Part shown: in pieces, positions 21,350-29,695 of the stretch | How the letters are laid out: each line of letters begins with the position of its first letter | Position numbering within the stretch: position 1 is the stretch's first letter | DNA from: Pseudovibrio sp. M1P-2-3 | GTDB taxonomy: Bacteria; Pseudomonadota; Alphaproteobacteria; Rhizobiales; Stappiaceae | Assembly: GCF_031501865.1 (NCBI RefSeq) | Contig: NZ_JARRCW010000001.1 | Location: 1,432,501 to 1,496,500, forward strand | Direction: 5' to 3' | DNA: 64,000 bases | Translations under genes and position numbers: made by a program | Notes under the pieces: generated by a model | Told to the model about the DNA's origin: nothing | The model's input: only the letters and a program-made list of their open reading frames with translations | Databases searched by the model: none

Positions 21350-22585
21350 TTATTTTACGGCCTCCTTGAGCATTGCCTGGGCCTTGAGGGGAAAGAGGGT
21401 TGCCTCACGCCTTTCCTGCAACATGGTTTTTACCCGCTCGCTGATAATGTCCAGCCCCCCGAGAACCGAGGCACTGTGGGCTTGCGAGGGCTTGTTTGTG
21501 TAGGGAAGCTCAGCAAGGGCTTCAATCATCAGCTCCACTTGAGGGTAGGTATCAATGGGCAGCATGTTGATCAGACCATATTTTTTGGCCTGTTCCGCCC
21601 GTATGGCCTGCTCTCTGCGCGGCTGCACCCTTGGCACAAGAAGCGCCGGTTTATCGAAAGATAGAATTTCGCAGAAGGTGTTATAGCCCCCCATGCCCAC
21701 AACTGCCGTGGCCCGCTGCATAAAGGGTTCGATTTCCGGAGTGAAGCGGATGATTTCCACATCGCGCAGGTGCTCCGTTCTGGTGGAAAATGCCTCCACC
21801 TGCGCCAGAGACATAAAAGGACCAAGGATAATCAATGCGGGAAACAGGGGGCGGGTCTGGGCCTCGTAGGCGCGGATGACCCAGTCCACCAGCTCCACAC
21901 CGTCGCCGCCGCCGCCGGGAGTGACAAGAAGAAACGGACCGCCATCGAAAGGCACCGTATACGGATGCGGGATCTTTGGCATGGTGCGGCGCAGATAGCC
22001 GGTAAACATGGTCTTGTCATAGATTTTATCGGGCAGACCTAACCCTTCCAGCGGGTCGTTGATAAAGCGTGGCCCGTATATCCAAATGTCATCATATGTC
22101 TCACAAATCGCTGGAAACGCGTTTTTTCGCTCCCATTCTTTTTTGAGAATCTGCGGATCGTCCATCACATCCCGAAGGCCCAGAACCAGTCTGCACTGTG
22201 TACCGCGCAGGTACTCAAGCGTGGGCTGGACCTCGCCGCGCAGGCCAAGGGGTTCTTTGTCCACGATGAAAAGGTCGGGTTGGAACACTTTGGCCGTATG
22301 TTCGATGATGGAGGAGCGGATGGCGATTGTCTGGTCAATGTTCAGGTGCAAGGAGAGTGGGGTGTAATCGCCGCTTCGAAGCTTGATGACACCGGGAATA
22401 CGCACAAAATCCACCCGCGCCCGAAAATCGAAATTTCCGATGATGGGCGAGCCGGACAGGATAAGCACGGACATCTCTGGAAATGCGCCGACCAAGGACT
22501 GGGCGATTGTTCTACACCGGCGCAAGTGGCCGAGCCCGAATGTATCGTGGCTGTAGATGAGGACTTTCTGCGGGGGATTGGTCAT
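21350..22585 (-). CDS. Predicted glycosyltransferase (COG4671-like, GT-B fold), first gene of operon
   Basis: A protein of about 411 residues. The N-terminus KVLIYSHDTFGLGHLRRCRTIAQSLV has the glycine-rich GHLRR loop typical of the COG4671 predicted transferases. LVTPGGGGDGVELVDWVIRAYE begins the C-terminal domain, and AVVGMGGYNTFCEILSFDKPALLVPRVQPRREQ is the donor-site region. ATG at 22585 is used; a GTG at 22606 would add seven residues and cannot be excluded. It is transcribed divergently from the ABC exporter operon across a 237-nt region, so the two operons may share control. Confidence 0.8.
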   Translation of the reverse strand: MTNPPQKVLIYSHDTFGLGHLRRCRTIAQSLVGAFPEMSVLILSGSPIIGNFDFRARVDFVRIPGVIKLRSGDYTPLSLHLNIDQTIAIRSSIIEHTAKVFQPDLFIVDKEPLGLRGEVQPTLEYLRGTQCRLVLGLRDVMDDPQILKKEWERKNAFPAICETYDDIWIYGPRFINDPLEGLGLPDKIYDKTMFTGYLRRTMPKIPHPYTVPFDGGPFLLVTPGGGGDGVELVDWVIRAYEAQTRPLFPALIILGPFMSLAQVEAFSTRTEHLRDVEIIRFTPEIEPFMQRATAVVGMGGYNTFCEILSFDKPALLVPRVQPRREQAIRAEQAKKYGLINMLPIDTYPQVELMIEALAELPYTNKPSQAHSASVLGGLDIISERVKTMLQERREATLFPLKAQAMLKEAVK

Positions 22586-22690
22586 TCTCGCCTTTATTTG
22601 AACCACTGGTTAAAAGACCTAGGAGCGGAAGCTCACCCTGTTCTACTGAAAGTCCTAGTTAGTCATAGCAAGTGTTAATCTACCCTTGAT

Positions 22691-22705
22691 AATACTCGGA
22701 GTATT
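22691..22705. promoter_or_regulatory. Operator-like dyad in the divergent promoter region
   Basis: AATACT-CGG-AGTATT is a perfect 6-bp inverted repeat around a 3-bp centre. It lies in AT-rich DNA between the divergent glycosyltransferase and ABC exporter operons, about 105 nt upstream of one start and 118 nt upstream of the other. A dyad of this form is typical of a homodimeric regulator site. No regulator gene with a DNA-binding domain lies in either operon, so the binding protein is unknown. Confidence 0.4.
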
Positions 22706-22822
22706 GCAATTTGATATTCTCTAAATTTAAGGGAAGTTCCCCTAAGCTTAACTTCTCGGGATATCTTAGGCTTGAGGGCTGAAAGGTATAGCTGAACTTC
22801 GGGAAGTGTGTTCGGGAGCGTC

Positions 22823-25396
22823 ATGGAAAAGAATCTTTTCCATTTTATCTGGAAAAACTCAAGAAAGTACCAGATAGCTATTCTTTTGATCACGGTTCTT
22901 TCCTATCCAATTAACTATATTCTTCTGGACCTGCCCAAGCAAATCACCAATAACGCCATTCAGGGCAGCGACTTTCCGGTCAGCTTTTTGGGAATGCAGT
23001 TCAATCAGATCGGGTATCTGGTGGCCCTGTGCCTGAGCTTTCTTGGGCTGGTGGTTGTGAGCAACGGGATCAAGTTGTTCTTGAATGTTTACAAGGGTCG
23101 CCTTGGTGAGCGCATGCTGCGCCGCCTGCGCTTTGATTTGTACCAACGGATCCTGCGGTTCCGTCTTCCCCATTTCAAACGGGTCAGCTCCGGTGAGATC
23201 ATTCCCATGATTACGGCGGAAGTGGAGGATGTGGGGGGCTATATTGGCGAGGCGCTGGCTTTGCCTGCCTATCAAGGCGGTATGCTGGTGGTACAGCTGG
23301 GGTTTATTTTCGTGCAGGACCCGCTTTTGGGCCTTGCGGCTATCTCCTCCTACCCCATTCAGATGTATGTGATCCCCAAACTGCAGAAGAAGGTTGTGCG
23401 CCTGTCGCGTGAGCGGGTGCGCAATGTACGGGTGATCTCCGACAAGGTGGGAGAAAGCATCAGCGGTATTGCAGAGGTTCACGCCAATGACACCAGTGCG
23501 ATGCATTCGGCGGATCTTTCCGACCGGCTTTACCGTAATTTTGAGATCCGTTTCGATATTTACAATCGCAAATACCTGATCAAATTTATAAATAACTTTA
23601 TGAACCAGTTAACTCCGTTTTTCTTTTACCTGATCGGCGGTTATCTGGCGATTGAGGGGAACCTGAGTCTGGGTGCCTTACTGGCGGTGATTGCTGCCTA
23701 CAAAGACCTTGCCGGACCTTGGAAAGAACTGCTGGCCTATTACCAGATGACCGCGGATGTACAGGTGAAATACCAAACAGTTGTTGAGAATTTCGATCCG
23801 CCCGACATCTATCCGGTTGAGAGAATCACGGATGATGACCACAAGCCGCTTAACGGAGATCTCGAGTTCACCAATGTTTCTTTCTCGGGGGGAGCCGCCG
23901 GGCAGGATGTACATAGCGTTTCCGCGAAAATTCCTGAAAATAAAAGCTTTGCGGTGATCGGGCCTGATGGGTCGGGGCGTTCGGAAGTGCTTTTGATGGC
24001 GTGCGGGCTCCTGTCTCCCTCAACGGGGAGTGTGAGCATGGGCGGTGTTGATCTGGAAAGCTTAAGCGAGGCGACGCTGGGGCGCCAGTTTGCCTATGTT
24101 GGCGGCAATGTACATGTGTGGACGGGAAGCGTGCGCGATAACCTGCTTTATGGTTTGCGCCATCGGCCTCTTGTACCTGTTGAGTATGAGGAGAGTGAAA
24201 AAATCACGCGCGAGCGCTGGCTACACGAGGCGGTTCTCACGGCCAATTCTTGCCATGATATCAACGCGGACTGGGACGACCTTTCGGTGTGTGGTGCCAA
24301 CGACAAGCAGGAAATGGAACAGCGGATGCTGGAGGTTGTGGAGCTGGTTGGCCTTTCCAAAGACCTGTACCGCATGGGCCTGCAATCGTGCCTGCCAGTG
24401 GATGCTGACGCCGGTTTTATTCAACGGATTATTGAAGCGCGGGCTATTCTTGCCAAGAAGATTGGGTCTGATCCTACGCTGGGCAATCTGGTGGAACTGT
24501 GGGATTTTGACAAGTTCAATTGCTCGGCCACTCTTGCTGAAAACCTCTTTTTCGCAGTGCCTGCGGACAAGTCGCTGACCACCGACAAAATTCCGGAAAA
24601 CAGCAAGGTGAAAGCCTTCCTTAAAAAAGAGGGAATGGATGAAGGGCTTGCAAATATTGGTTTGAAAATTGCTAGGACCATGATCGAGTTGCTCTCCGCT
24701 TTAGGGGAGGAAAGTGAGCTGCTGAGCAACCACTCCATCATTTCGCTGGACGATGTTCCCGAGTTTGAGCAAATCGTGCGCACCTATGAGAACCCTCAGC
24801 TCCCCCAGAAAACGAGGGATCACTATAAAGACCAGCTGATTGGTCTGGCGTTCAAACTGGTGCCCACCAAGCACCGTTTGGGTGTGTTGCATAAGGATAT
24901 CGAGGCGAAGGTTGTCAAGGCGCGGCGGGCCTTTCGCAGTTTTGCGGAAAGCGGGGAAAAGGAATTCCTGTTCTTTGACCGTGACAAGTATTTGAGTTCG
25001 TTGACCATTGAAGACAACCTTCTGTTTGGCCGAACGCGCCTTGACAGACAAAATGCCCGCCAGAGAGTGGACGAAGTTATTCGTGATCTGCTTTACGAGC
25101 TGGAGTTGCGCAGGCCCATCCGCCGGGCCGGACTGGGGTACCATGTCGGGGTTGCAGGAACCCGCCTGTCTGCCAACCAGCGCCGGTTGATCTGTCTGGC
25201 ACGCGTGCTGATCAAGAACGCGAAAGTCACTGTGATTGACGATATCGGCGCGGGATTGAGCGAGAGCGACCAGCAGCTTCGAGATGCGATCCGCGGGGAA
25301 CTGAGGGGCAGAACTTTGATATTTGGAAGTGCGAATGCACAGGTGGCGCGTGACTTTGACGGGTCCCTCACCATGTCCCACGGCACGAAGGAGTAA
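22823..25396 (+). CDS. ABC exporter with degenerate, expanded nucleotide-binding domain
   Basis: An 857-residue protein. Residues 1-330 are an ABC exporter membrane domain of about six helices, with cytoplasmic loops such as ERMLRRLRFDLYQRILRFRLPHF. Residues 340-450 start an ATPase domain, but Walker A is GPDGSGRSE (380-388), lacking the invariant lysine. The domain ends with an altered signature LSANQRR (782-788) and a Walker B of VTVIDDI (802-808) without the catalytic glutamate. Between them lie about 300 extra residues. A motif following the Q-loop recurs three times: TGSVRDNLLYG (434-444), ATLAENLFFA (569-578) and LTIEDNLLFG (727-736). ATP hydrolysis is therefore doubtful. ATG at 22823; first gene of a cyclic-nucleotide operon. 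Confidence 0.85.
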   Translation: MEKNLFHFIWKNSRKYQIAILLITVLSYPINYILLDLPKQITNNAIQGSDFPVSFLGMQFNQIGYLVALCLSFLGLVVVSNGIKLFLNVYKGRLGERMLRRLRFDLYQRILRFRLPHFKRVSSGEIIPMITAEVEDVGGYIGEALALPAYQGGMLVVQLGFIFVQDPLLGLAAISSYPIQMYVIPKLQKKVVRLSRERVRNVRVISDKVGESISGIAEVHANDTSAMHSADLSDRLYRNFEIRFDIYNRKYLIKFINNFMNQLTPFFFYLIGGYLAIEGNLSLGALLAVIAAYKDLAGPWKELLAYYQMTADVQVKYQTVVENFDPPDIYPVERITDDDHKPLNGDLEFTNVSFSGGAAGQDVHSVSAKIPENKSFAVIGPDGSGRSEVLLMACGLLSPSTGSVSMGGVDLESLSEATLGRQFAYVGGNVHVWTGSVRDNLLYGLRHRPLVPVEYEESEKITRERWLHEAVLTANSCHDINADWDDLSVCGANDKQEMEQRMLEVVELVGLSKDLYRMGLQSCLPVDADAGFIQRIIEARAILAKKIGSDPTLGNLVELWDFDKFNCSATLAENLFFAVPADKSLTTDKIPENSKVKAFLKKEGMDEGLANIGLKIARTMIELLSALGEESELLSNHSIISLDDVPEFEQIVRTYENPQLPQKTRDHYKDQLIGLAFKLVPTKHRLGVLHKDIEAKVVKARRAFRSFAESGEKEFLFFDRDKYLSSLTIEDNLLFGRTRLDRQNARQRVDEVIRDLLYELELRRPIRRAGLGYHVGVAGTRLSANQRRLICLARVLIKNAKVTVIDDIGAGLSESDQQLRDAIRGELRGRTLIFGSANAQVARDFDGSLTMSHGTKE

Positions 25397-25481
25397 GGCG
25401 TAAAAATGCCAAGAGTTGCAAACTTTACAGGGAAAGCCCATACTTTTCCTGTTGAACCAAGGGAGGTCTAGGAAGAAGACA

Positions 25482-25931
25482 GTGACAATCGACAAAGAGG
25501 TTGCCGCTTTAAAGAAAGTACCGCTTTTTCAAGGTATAGATAGCTCCAAGCTCAGGCTGCTGGCATTCATCAGCGAACGGGTGGAGTTTCAAGATGGAGA
25601 AAGTCTGTGTCTGCAAGGAGACGAGGGGGATAGCGCCTTTGTCATCATGGAGGGAGAGGCGCAGGTGTTTGTGGATGGCGAAGAGGTGGCCCGCGTTGGT
25701 CAGTATGCCGTTGTAGGGGAAATTGCCATTTTGTGCGATGTGCCCCGAATTGCCACATTAACAGCCCACGGCCGCATGAGCGTCCTGAGCATCTCCAAGG
25801 ACAAGTTCCTTCAAATGCTGAAGGAGTTTCCAGAAATCTCCCTTGAAGTTATGCGCTTTCTGGCCCGACGGCTGGAAAGCACGACGCGCAGCCTTGCGGA
25901 AGCGAAAGCACAGCAGAGGAATGGAGGATAA
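25482..25931 (+). CDS. Cyclic nucleotide-binding domain protein
   Basis: A protein of about 149 residues consisting of one cNMP-binding (CAP_ED) domain. It runs from LKKVPLFQGIDSSKLRLLAF through GESLCLQGDEGDSAFVIMEGEAQVFV to a phosphate-binding-cassette-like VGQYAVVGEIAILCDVPRIATLTA. The cassette keeps the GE of FGExAL as VGEIAI and has an arginine (CDVPRIATL) where the phosphate-binding arginine belongs. There is no DNA-binding helix-turn-helix, so it is not a CRP-type regulator; it could regulate a protein partner. GTG at 25482 is preferred; an in-frame start at 25416 is possible. It follows the ABC gene by 85 nt and precedes the hydrolase by 9 nt. Confidence 0.87.
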   Translation: MTIDKEVAALKKVPLFQGIDSSKLRLLAFISERVEFQDGESLCLQGDEGDSAFVIMEGEAQVFVDGEEVARVGQYAVVGEIAILCDVPRIATLTAHGRMSVLSISKDKFLQMLKEFPEISLEVMRFLARRLESTTRSLAEAKAQQRNGG

Positions 25932-25940
25932 CCGAACTTC

Positions 25941-26762
25941 GTGCAGGACTTTTCCATCAAAGTCTGGGGCGCAAGGGGCTCCACTCCCACACCGGGAAAA
26001 GGAACGCTGCGGTATGGCGGCGAAACCACCTGCTTTGAACTGCGCGCGGGAAACAGGCTTGTTGTGGTAGACTGCGGCTCGGGAGCGCGCCATCTGGGCG
26101 ATTCTTTGGCCCTGAAAGACCCCGTCGATTTCGATCTCTTCTTTACGCATACCCATCTGGACCATATCTGCGGCCTGCCGTTTTTCAAACCGGCGTATAG
26201 CCCTGATTTCAAGGTCAACTTCTGGGCGGGGCACCTTAAAGAACCCTTGCTCCTTCGCGATGTGATCTGCCGTATCATGTCACCGCCCGTGTTCCCTGTG
26301 ACAGCGCGGGGTTTGAAAGGGGTCAAGTTCCGATCCTTCAAGTGCGAGATGACGCGAAGCTGGGAGGAGGGCTTGAGTATGCAGGCCGTCTGCCTTCACC
26401 ACCCAGACGGGGCGTGCGGGTACCGATTTGATTACAAGGGACAATCCATCTGCATTATGACCGACCATGAAGCAGGGGAGACGGCCATTGACGAGCGGAT
26501 CTGCGAGGTTATTGCGGGCAGTGATATCGTGATTATTGATGGTATGTATACCGACGGGGAGTATCCACCCTTGAAAGGGTATGGCCATTCTTCATGGCAG
26601 GCGGCTCTGGATATATGTATGAGGGCAAATGTGAAAGTGCCGGTTCTGTTCCACCACCACCCCAACCGTCTTGATGAGCAACTGGATGAAATCAAGCTAC
26701 AGGCGCAAAAAATCCACCCAAAATGCCTGATAGCTTTTGATGGAATGGAGCTGAGCCCTTGA
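25941..26762 (+). CDS. Metallo-beta-lactamase-fold hydrolase (PhnP/RNase Z-like)
   Basis: A 273-residue protein of the MBL superfamily. HTHLDH in FFTHTHLDHICG (near residues 71-77) is the canonical HxHxDH metal motif. ICIMTDHEAGE supplies the bridging aspartate and a later histidine, and VPVLFHHHPNR the final one. The start VWGARGSTPTPGKGTLRYGGETTCFEL is typical of the COG1235/PhnP branch, which hydrolyses phosphodiesters. Its position between a cyclic-nucleotide-binding protein and a nucleotidyl cyclase makes a cNMP phosphodiesterase plausible, but this is inference. Start GTG at 25941; stop is followed directly by the cyclase GTG. Confidence 0.82.
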   Translation: MQDFSIKVWGARGSTPTPGKGTLRYGGETTCFELRAGNRLVVVDCGSGARHLGDSLALKDPVDFDLFFTHTHLDHICGLPFFKPAYSPDFKVNFWAGHLKEPLLLRDVICRIMSPPVFPVTARGLKGVKFRSFKCEMTRSWEEGLSMQAVCLHHPDGACGYRFDYKGQSICIMTDHEAGETAIDERICEVIAGSDIVIIDGMYTDGEYPPLKGYGHSSWQAALDICMRANVKVPVLFHHHPNRLDEQLDEIKLQAQKIHPKCLIAFDGMELSP

Positions 26763-28217
26763 GTGCCAGCGCGGACCTCACACCTCCCACCCGTATGTGA
26801 GCTGGAAGGGATGAACAGGATGCAACCCCGCAACACTCCTCGGCCCCTTGTCTATTTTTCCTACCTTGCCCGTTCGGCCAAAAGTCTTTGGCAGTTTGTT
26901 CTGGGGGATAACAATTTGGAAAGACAGTTACCTGAACGGGTTTGGAAAGACCTGAGGCGGCGTGAGGATTCTGCCGAGCGGCTTGTGGGGGTGGTGCAGC
27001 TTTCGTTTATACTGCTACTTTCTGTGCTCTACTTCATTTCCCCAAGTGCAGAAGGCAGTGTTGGGAGCAGCTTTGTTCCCGGTGTTCTGGCCTTTTATCT
27101 GGTATTTACGCTGGTTCGCCTTTACATCTCATTCCGGTGCAGCCTGCCCGGTTGGTATCTGGCTCTTTCCGTTCTGGTGGATATGGGGCTCCTGTTCGGG
27201 CTGATCTTTTCCTTCCATATCCAGTATAGTCAGCACCCCGCCTTTTATCTTAAAACCCCCACCTTGATGTATGTGTTTGTGTTCATTGCCTTGAGAGCCC
27301 TGCGCTTTGATGTGAAATTCTTGCTGCTATCTGGCGCGGCAGCCGTAATCGGATGGATCGCACTGGTTCTTTATGCTGTTTTTACGGATATGGGGCAGGA
27401 CCGTATCACGCGAAACTACATTGAATACCTGACCAGCAACTCGGTTCTTATTGGCGCAGAACTGGACAAAATTATCATCATCCTGACGGTTACCCTGCTG
27501 CTTGCTCTGGCGCAGCTTCGCGGGCGGCGACTGCTGTTGTCTGCGGTGAAGGAACAGGCGGCGGCCCGCGAGCTGAGCCGGTTCTTTTCGCCCAGTGTGG
27601 CAAGCTCCATCATCAAGGCCGAAGAAAAGCTGAGCGCGGGAATGGGAGAGGTGCGAGAGGTTGCCATTCTCTTTGTTGATATCCGAAGGTTTACCAGAAC
27701 ATCCCAGCGCATGAGCCCCGAGCAGACCATGCAGGTGCTTGGTGTCTACCAGAAGCTGGTGGTGGAGGCGATCGTTCAAAACGGGGGGCGGATAGACAAG
27801 TTTTTGGGCGACGGGGTTCTGGCTGTCTTCAAGAAATCCCGGGAAACACCTGATTATGCAGCCCGTGCCCTTTATGCGGCCCTCAGCCTTGTACGCGAGC
27901 TGGAGTCCAATGTGGAGCGCTTGAAAGAATGCGGGTGGCCGGAGGATTTCACTGTGGGATGCGGGATTGCGACAGGACAGGTGACGCTGGGCGTTGTGGG
28001 CAACGAGAACCGGCTGGAGTACACTGTGATTGGTGATGCGGTGAACCGCGCCGCCAAAATGGAGACAGCAAACAAAGCCCATACGACTAAAGTCTTGAGT
28101 GACAAGACAACGCTGAAACTGGCCACTGCACAGGGGTTTCAAGAGCCGGTTTTGTTTTGCAAAAAAGAAACAGTTGCAGGAATCGCCGGAAAGGTGGAGC
28201 TTGTTTGCCTAGCATAA
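26763..28217 (+). CDS. Membrane-bound class III adenylate cyclase
   Basis: Up to 484 residues. About five to six hydrophobic segments occupy residues 65-265, including LSFILLLSVLYFI and LALSVLVDMGLLFGLIFSF. The cyclase homology domain runs from about 295 to 475: FVDIRRFT (first metal aspartate), DKFLGDGVLAVF (adenine-contacting lysine and second metal aspartate), EYTVIGDAVNRAAKMET (purine-selecting aspartate plus the Asn/Arg transition-state pair). All catalytic positions are present, so it should be active, probably making cAMP. GTG 26763 directly follows the hydrolase stop; ATGs at 26811 and 26820 near GGAAGGG are alternative starts. Confidence 0.88.
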   Translation: MPARTSHLPPVCELEGMNRMQPRNTPRPLVYFSYLARSAKSLWQFVLGDNNLERQLPERVWKDLRRREDSAERLVGVVQLSFILLLSVLYFISPSAEGSVGSSFVPGVLAFYLVFTLVRLYISFRCSLPGWYLALSVLVDMGLLFGLIFSFHIQYSQHPAFYLKTPTLMYVFVFIALRALRFDVKFLLLSGAAAVIGWIALVLYAVFTDMGQDRITRNYIEYLTSNSVLIGAELDKIIIILTVTLLLALAQLRGRRLLLSAVKEQAAARELSRFFSPSVASSIIKAEEKLSAGMGEVREVAILFVDIRRFTRTSQRMSPEQTMQVLGVYQKLVVEAIVQNGGRIDKFLGDGVLAVFKKSRETPDYAARALYAALSLVRELESNVERLKECGWPEDFTVGCGIATGQVTLGVVGNENRLEYTVIGDAVNRAAKMETANKAHTTKVLSDKTTLKLATAQGFQEPVLFCKKETVAGIAGKVELVCLA

Positions 28218-28351
28218 GTCCTTAGAGAAAAAGCAGAGGGTAAGCTCTTGGAGAGGAAGTGCTCTACCGCTTTGCGGACTGACGGTTCTCTTGGACACGC
28301 TTGCAGCCTCAATGACCACCGGTCGAGGCCCAAAAAAAACTGGAGGAAAGC

Positions 28352-29119
28352 ATGCAACTAGGTTCTGATATCAGTGCGGTTGTCACAGGCGGGGCATCGG
28401 GCTTGGGGGCAGCGACAGCGCGGCGCCTTGCTTCAAGCGGTGTCAAGGTAACCCTGTTCGATGTGAATGAGGAAAAGGGAGCGGAAGTTGCCAAAGAAGT
28501 GGGTGGACGCTTTGCCAAAGTGGATGTGACAGGGGATGAATCGGTTCTGGAAGGGTTCGAGCTTGCACAAAAGGCTTTCGGGGCACCACGTATTCTGGTG
28601 AACTGCGCCGGAATTGCACCGGCTGCCAAAACCACCTCGCGCGGTGCGCCGCACCCCATGGAGATTTTTCAAAAAACCATTGATATCAATCTGGTTGGAA
28701 GTTTTCGCTGTATCGGACAAGCGGCGACTCGCATGGCACAGCTGGAGCCTTTATCCGATGAGGGCGAGCGGGGCGTTATTGTTTGTACCGCTTCTATTGC
28801 AGCATTTGAGGGGCAGATTGGACAGGCGGCCTATGCGGCTTCCAAGGGGGGCATTGTTGGCATGACCTTGCCTATTGCACGTGATCTGGCAAAGTCCGGT
28901 ATCCGTATGATGACAATCGCGCCGGGGATCTTTGAAACCCCCATGCTGACAGGGATGACGCCGGAGATACAAGAGTCTCTTGCCGCACAAATCCCGTTCC
29001 CCTCCCGCCTCGGGCATGGGGATGACTATGCGCGGCTCGTCCAGTCCATTGCGGAAAACTCAATGCTGAACGGCGAGGTTATTCGCCTTGACGGGGCAAT
29101 ACGCCTGAGCCCGCGCTAG
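28352..29119 (+). CDS. SDR-family 3-hydroxyacyl-CoA dehydrogenase (HSD10-like)
   Basis: A 255-residue short-chain dehydrogenase. The cofactor motif is TGGASGLG (residues 12-19), NCAGI stabilises the fold, and catalysis uses Ser in VCTASIAAF and the YAASK tetrad. The insert TTSRGAPHPMEIFQKTIDINLVGSF and the end GHGDDYARLVQSIAENSMLNGEVIRLDGAIR are characteristic of type-10 17-beta-HSD / 2-methyl-3-hydroxybutyryl-CoA dehydrogenase proteins, which act in isoleucine and short-chain fatty acid degradation with NAD. Monocistronic, 134 nt after the cyclase gene. A dispersed repeat lies just beyond its stop. Confidence 0.9.
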   Translation: MQLGSDISAVVTGGASGLGAATARRLASSGVKVTLFDVNEEKGAEVAKEVGGRFAKVDVTGDESVLEGFELAQKAFGAPRILVNCAGIAPAAKTTSRGAPHPMEIFQKTIDINLVGSFRCIGQAATRMAQLEPLSDEGERGVIVCTASIAAFEGQIGQAAYAASKGGIVGMTLPIARDLAKSGIRMMTIAPGIFETPMLTGMTPEIQESLAAQIPFPSRLGHGDDYARLVQSIAENSMLNGEVIRLDGAIRLSPR

Positions 29120-29125
29120 AACCTG

Positions 29126-29222
29126 CGTCGTTTGACTGGATTCAATCAAGCGAAAAGAAATTCGTTGAAACAAAAAATTAGAGCGTGAGGCGTGAGTGCA
29201 AATGAAAGCAATGCGCTCTAAT
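29126..29222 (-). repeat. Dispersed repeat, module A (divergent copy, reverse orientation)
   Basis: Its reverse complement aligns with 41245-41350 and 45487-45596. Shared landmarks are TTAGAGC at one end, TTCA-n-CACGC in the middle, CTCTAA, and GTTTGATTGAA-CC-AGTCAAACG at the other. It is more diverged than the other two copies, which suggests an older insertion. It starts 7 nt after the SDR stop codon. No coding potential. Confidence 0.7.
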
Positions 29223-29468
29223 TTCTGCGAGAGCACCAAGCAAAAGTGCTTCGGCATGGCTCCGCATGAAGTTACCATGTGTTTTGGGGGAGGCTTATTC
29301 TGATTTTATAGAATATACAAAAATAAACATAGTTTGAATTTAAGCATTTTAAGTAACCTATGAAGAATTTACCGTAATATTTACTAGTATATTTTATGTA
29401 TATAATAAAGTGAATCTTGAATAGATAAAATTTTACATATAGCTGTAAAGTTTATTTTAACAATTTAT
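29223..29468. other. AT-rich intergenic DNA
   Basis: About 250 nt of very AT-rich sequence between the repeat copy and the small transcription unit starting near 29504. Runs such as TATATTTTATGTATATAATAA dominate. No gene or convincing structure is visible. The base composition is unlike the surrounding coding DNA and resembles horizontally acquired spacer. Confidence 0.4.
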
Positions 29469-29497
29469 TTGCTTTTTCCCCAAAAAAATGCTATATG
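29469..29497 (+). promoter_or_regulatory. Predicted sigma-70 promoter of a small transcription unit
   Basis: TTGCTT at 29469-29474, a 17-bp spacer and TATATG at 29492-29497 give a plausible housekeeping promoter with a start near 29504. Downstream come a ribosome-binding site, a 26-codon frame and an intrinsic terminator, so the unit would be about 220 nt long. Confidence 0.45.
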
Positions 29498-29607
29498 CGC
29501 TATTACTACCACTTATGTAAGCAGCAGCACCAAGCCAATTGGTGCAACTGGGGAGGATGGGCAACCTCGGCAGTAGCAGTGCCCACTTATTGGGAGGTAG
29601 GAGTTAT

Positions 29608-29688
29608 ATGTTGCTTCGGGTAAAACTGAACACAAGAAAGGCCCAGTTGAGATTGGTGATCCGCATCCGAGCCTTTTTGAGCCTATAA
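29608..29688 (+). CDS. Candidate 26-residue basic peptide
   Basis: A short frame starting MLLRVKLNTRKAQL and ending RAFLSL. It has seven Arg/Lys, no acidic residue and alternating leucine/valine/isoleucine, so it could form an amphipathic cationic helix. Support: a strong ribosome-binding site (GGGAGGTAGGAG, 29592-29603), a plausible promoter upstream and a terminator 8 nt after the stop. The 5' leader can form competing hairpins (TGGGCA/TGCCCA, GAGG/CCTC), one pairing region matching the ribosome-binding site. It could be a type I toxin-like peptide, a leader peptide or a chance frame in a small RNA. I recognise no family. Confidence 0.4.
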   Translation: MLLRVKLNTRKAQLRLVIRIRAFLSL

Positions 29689-29695
29689 CAAGACT

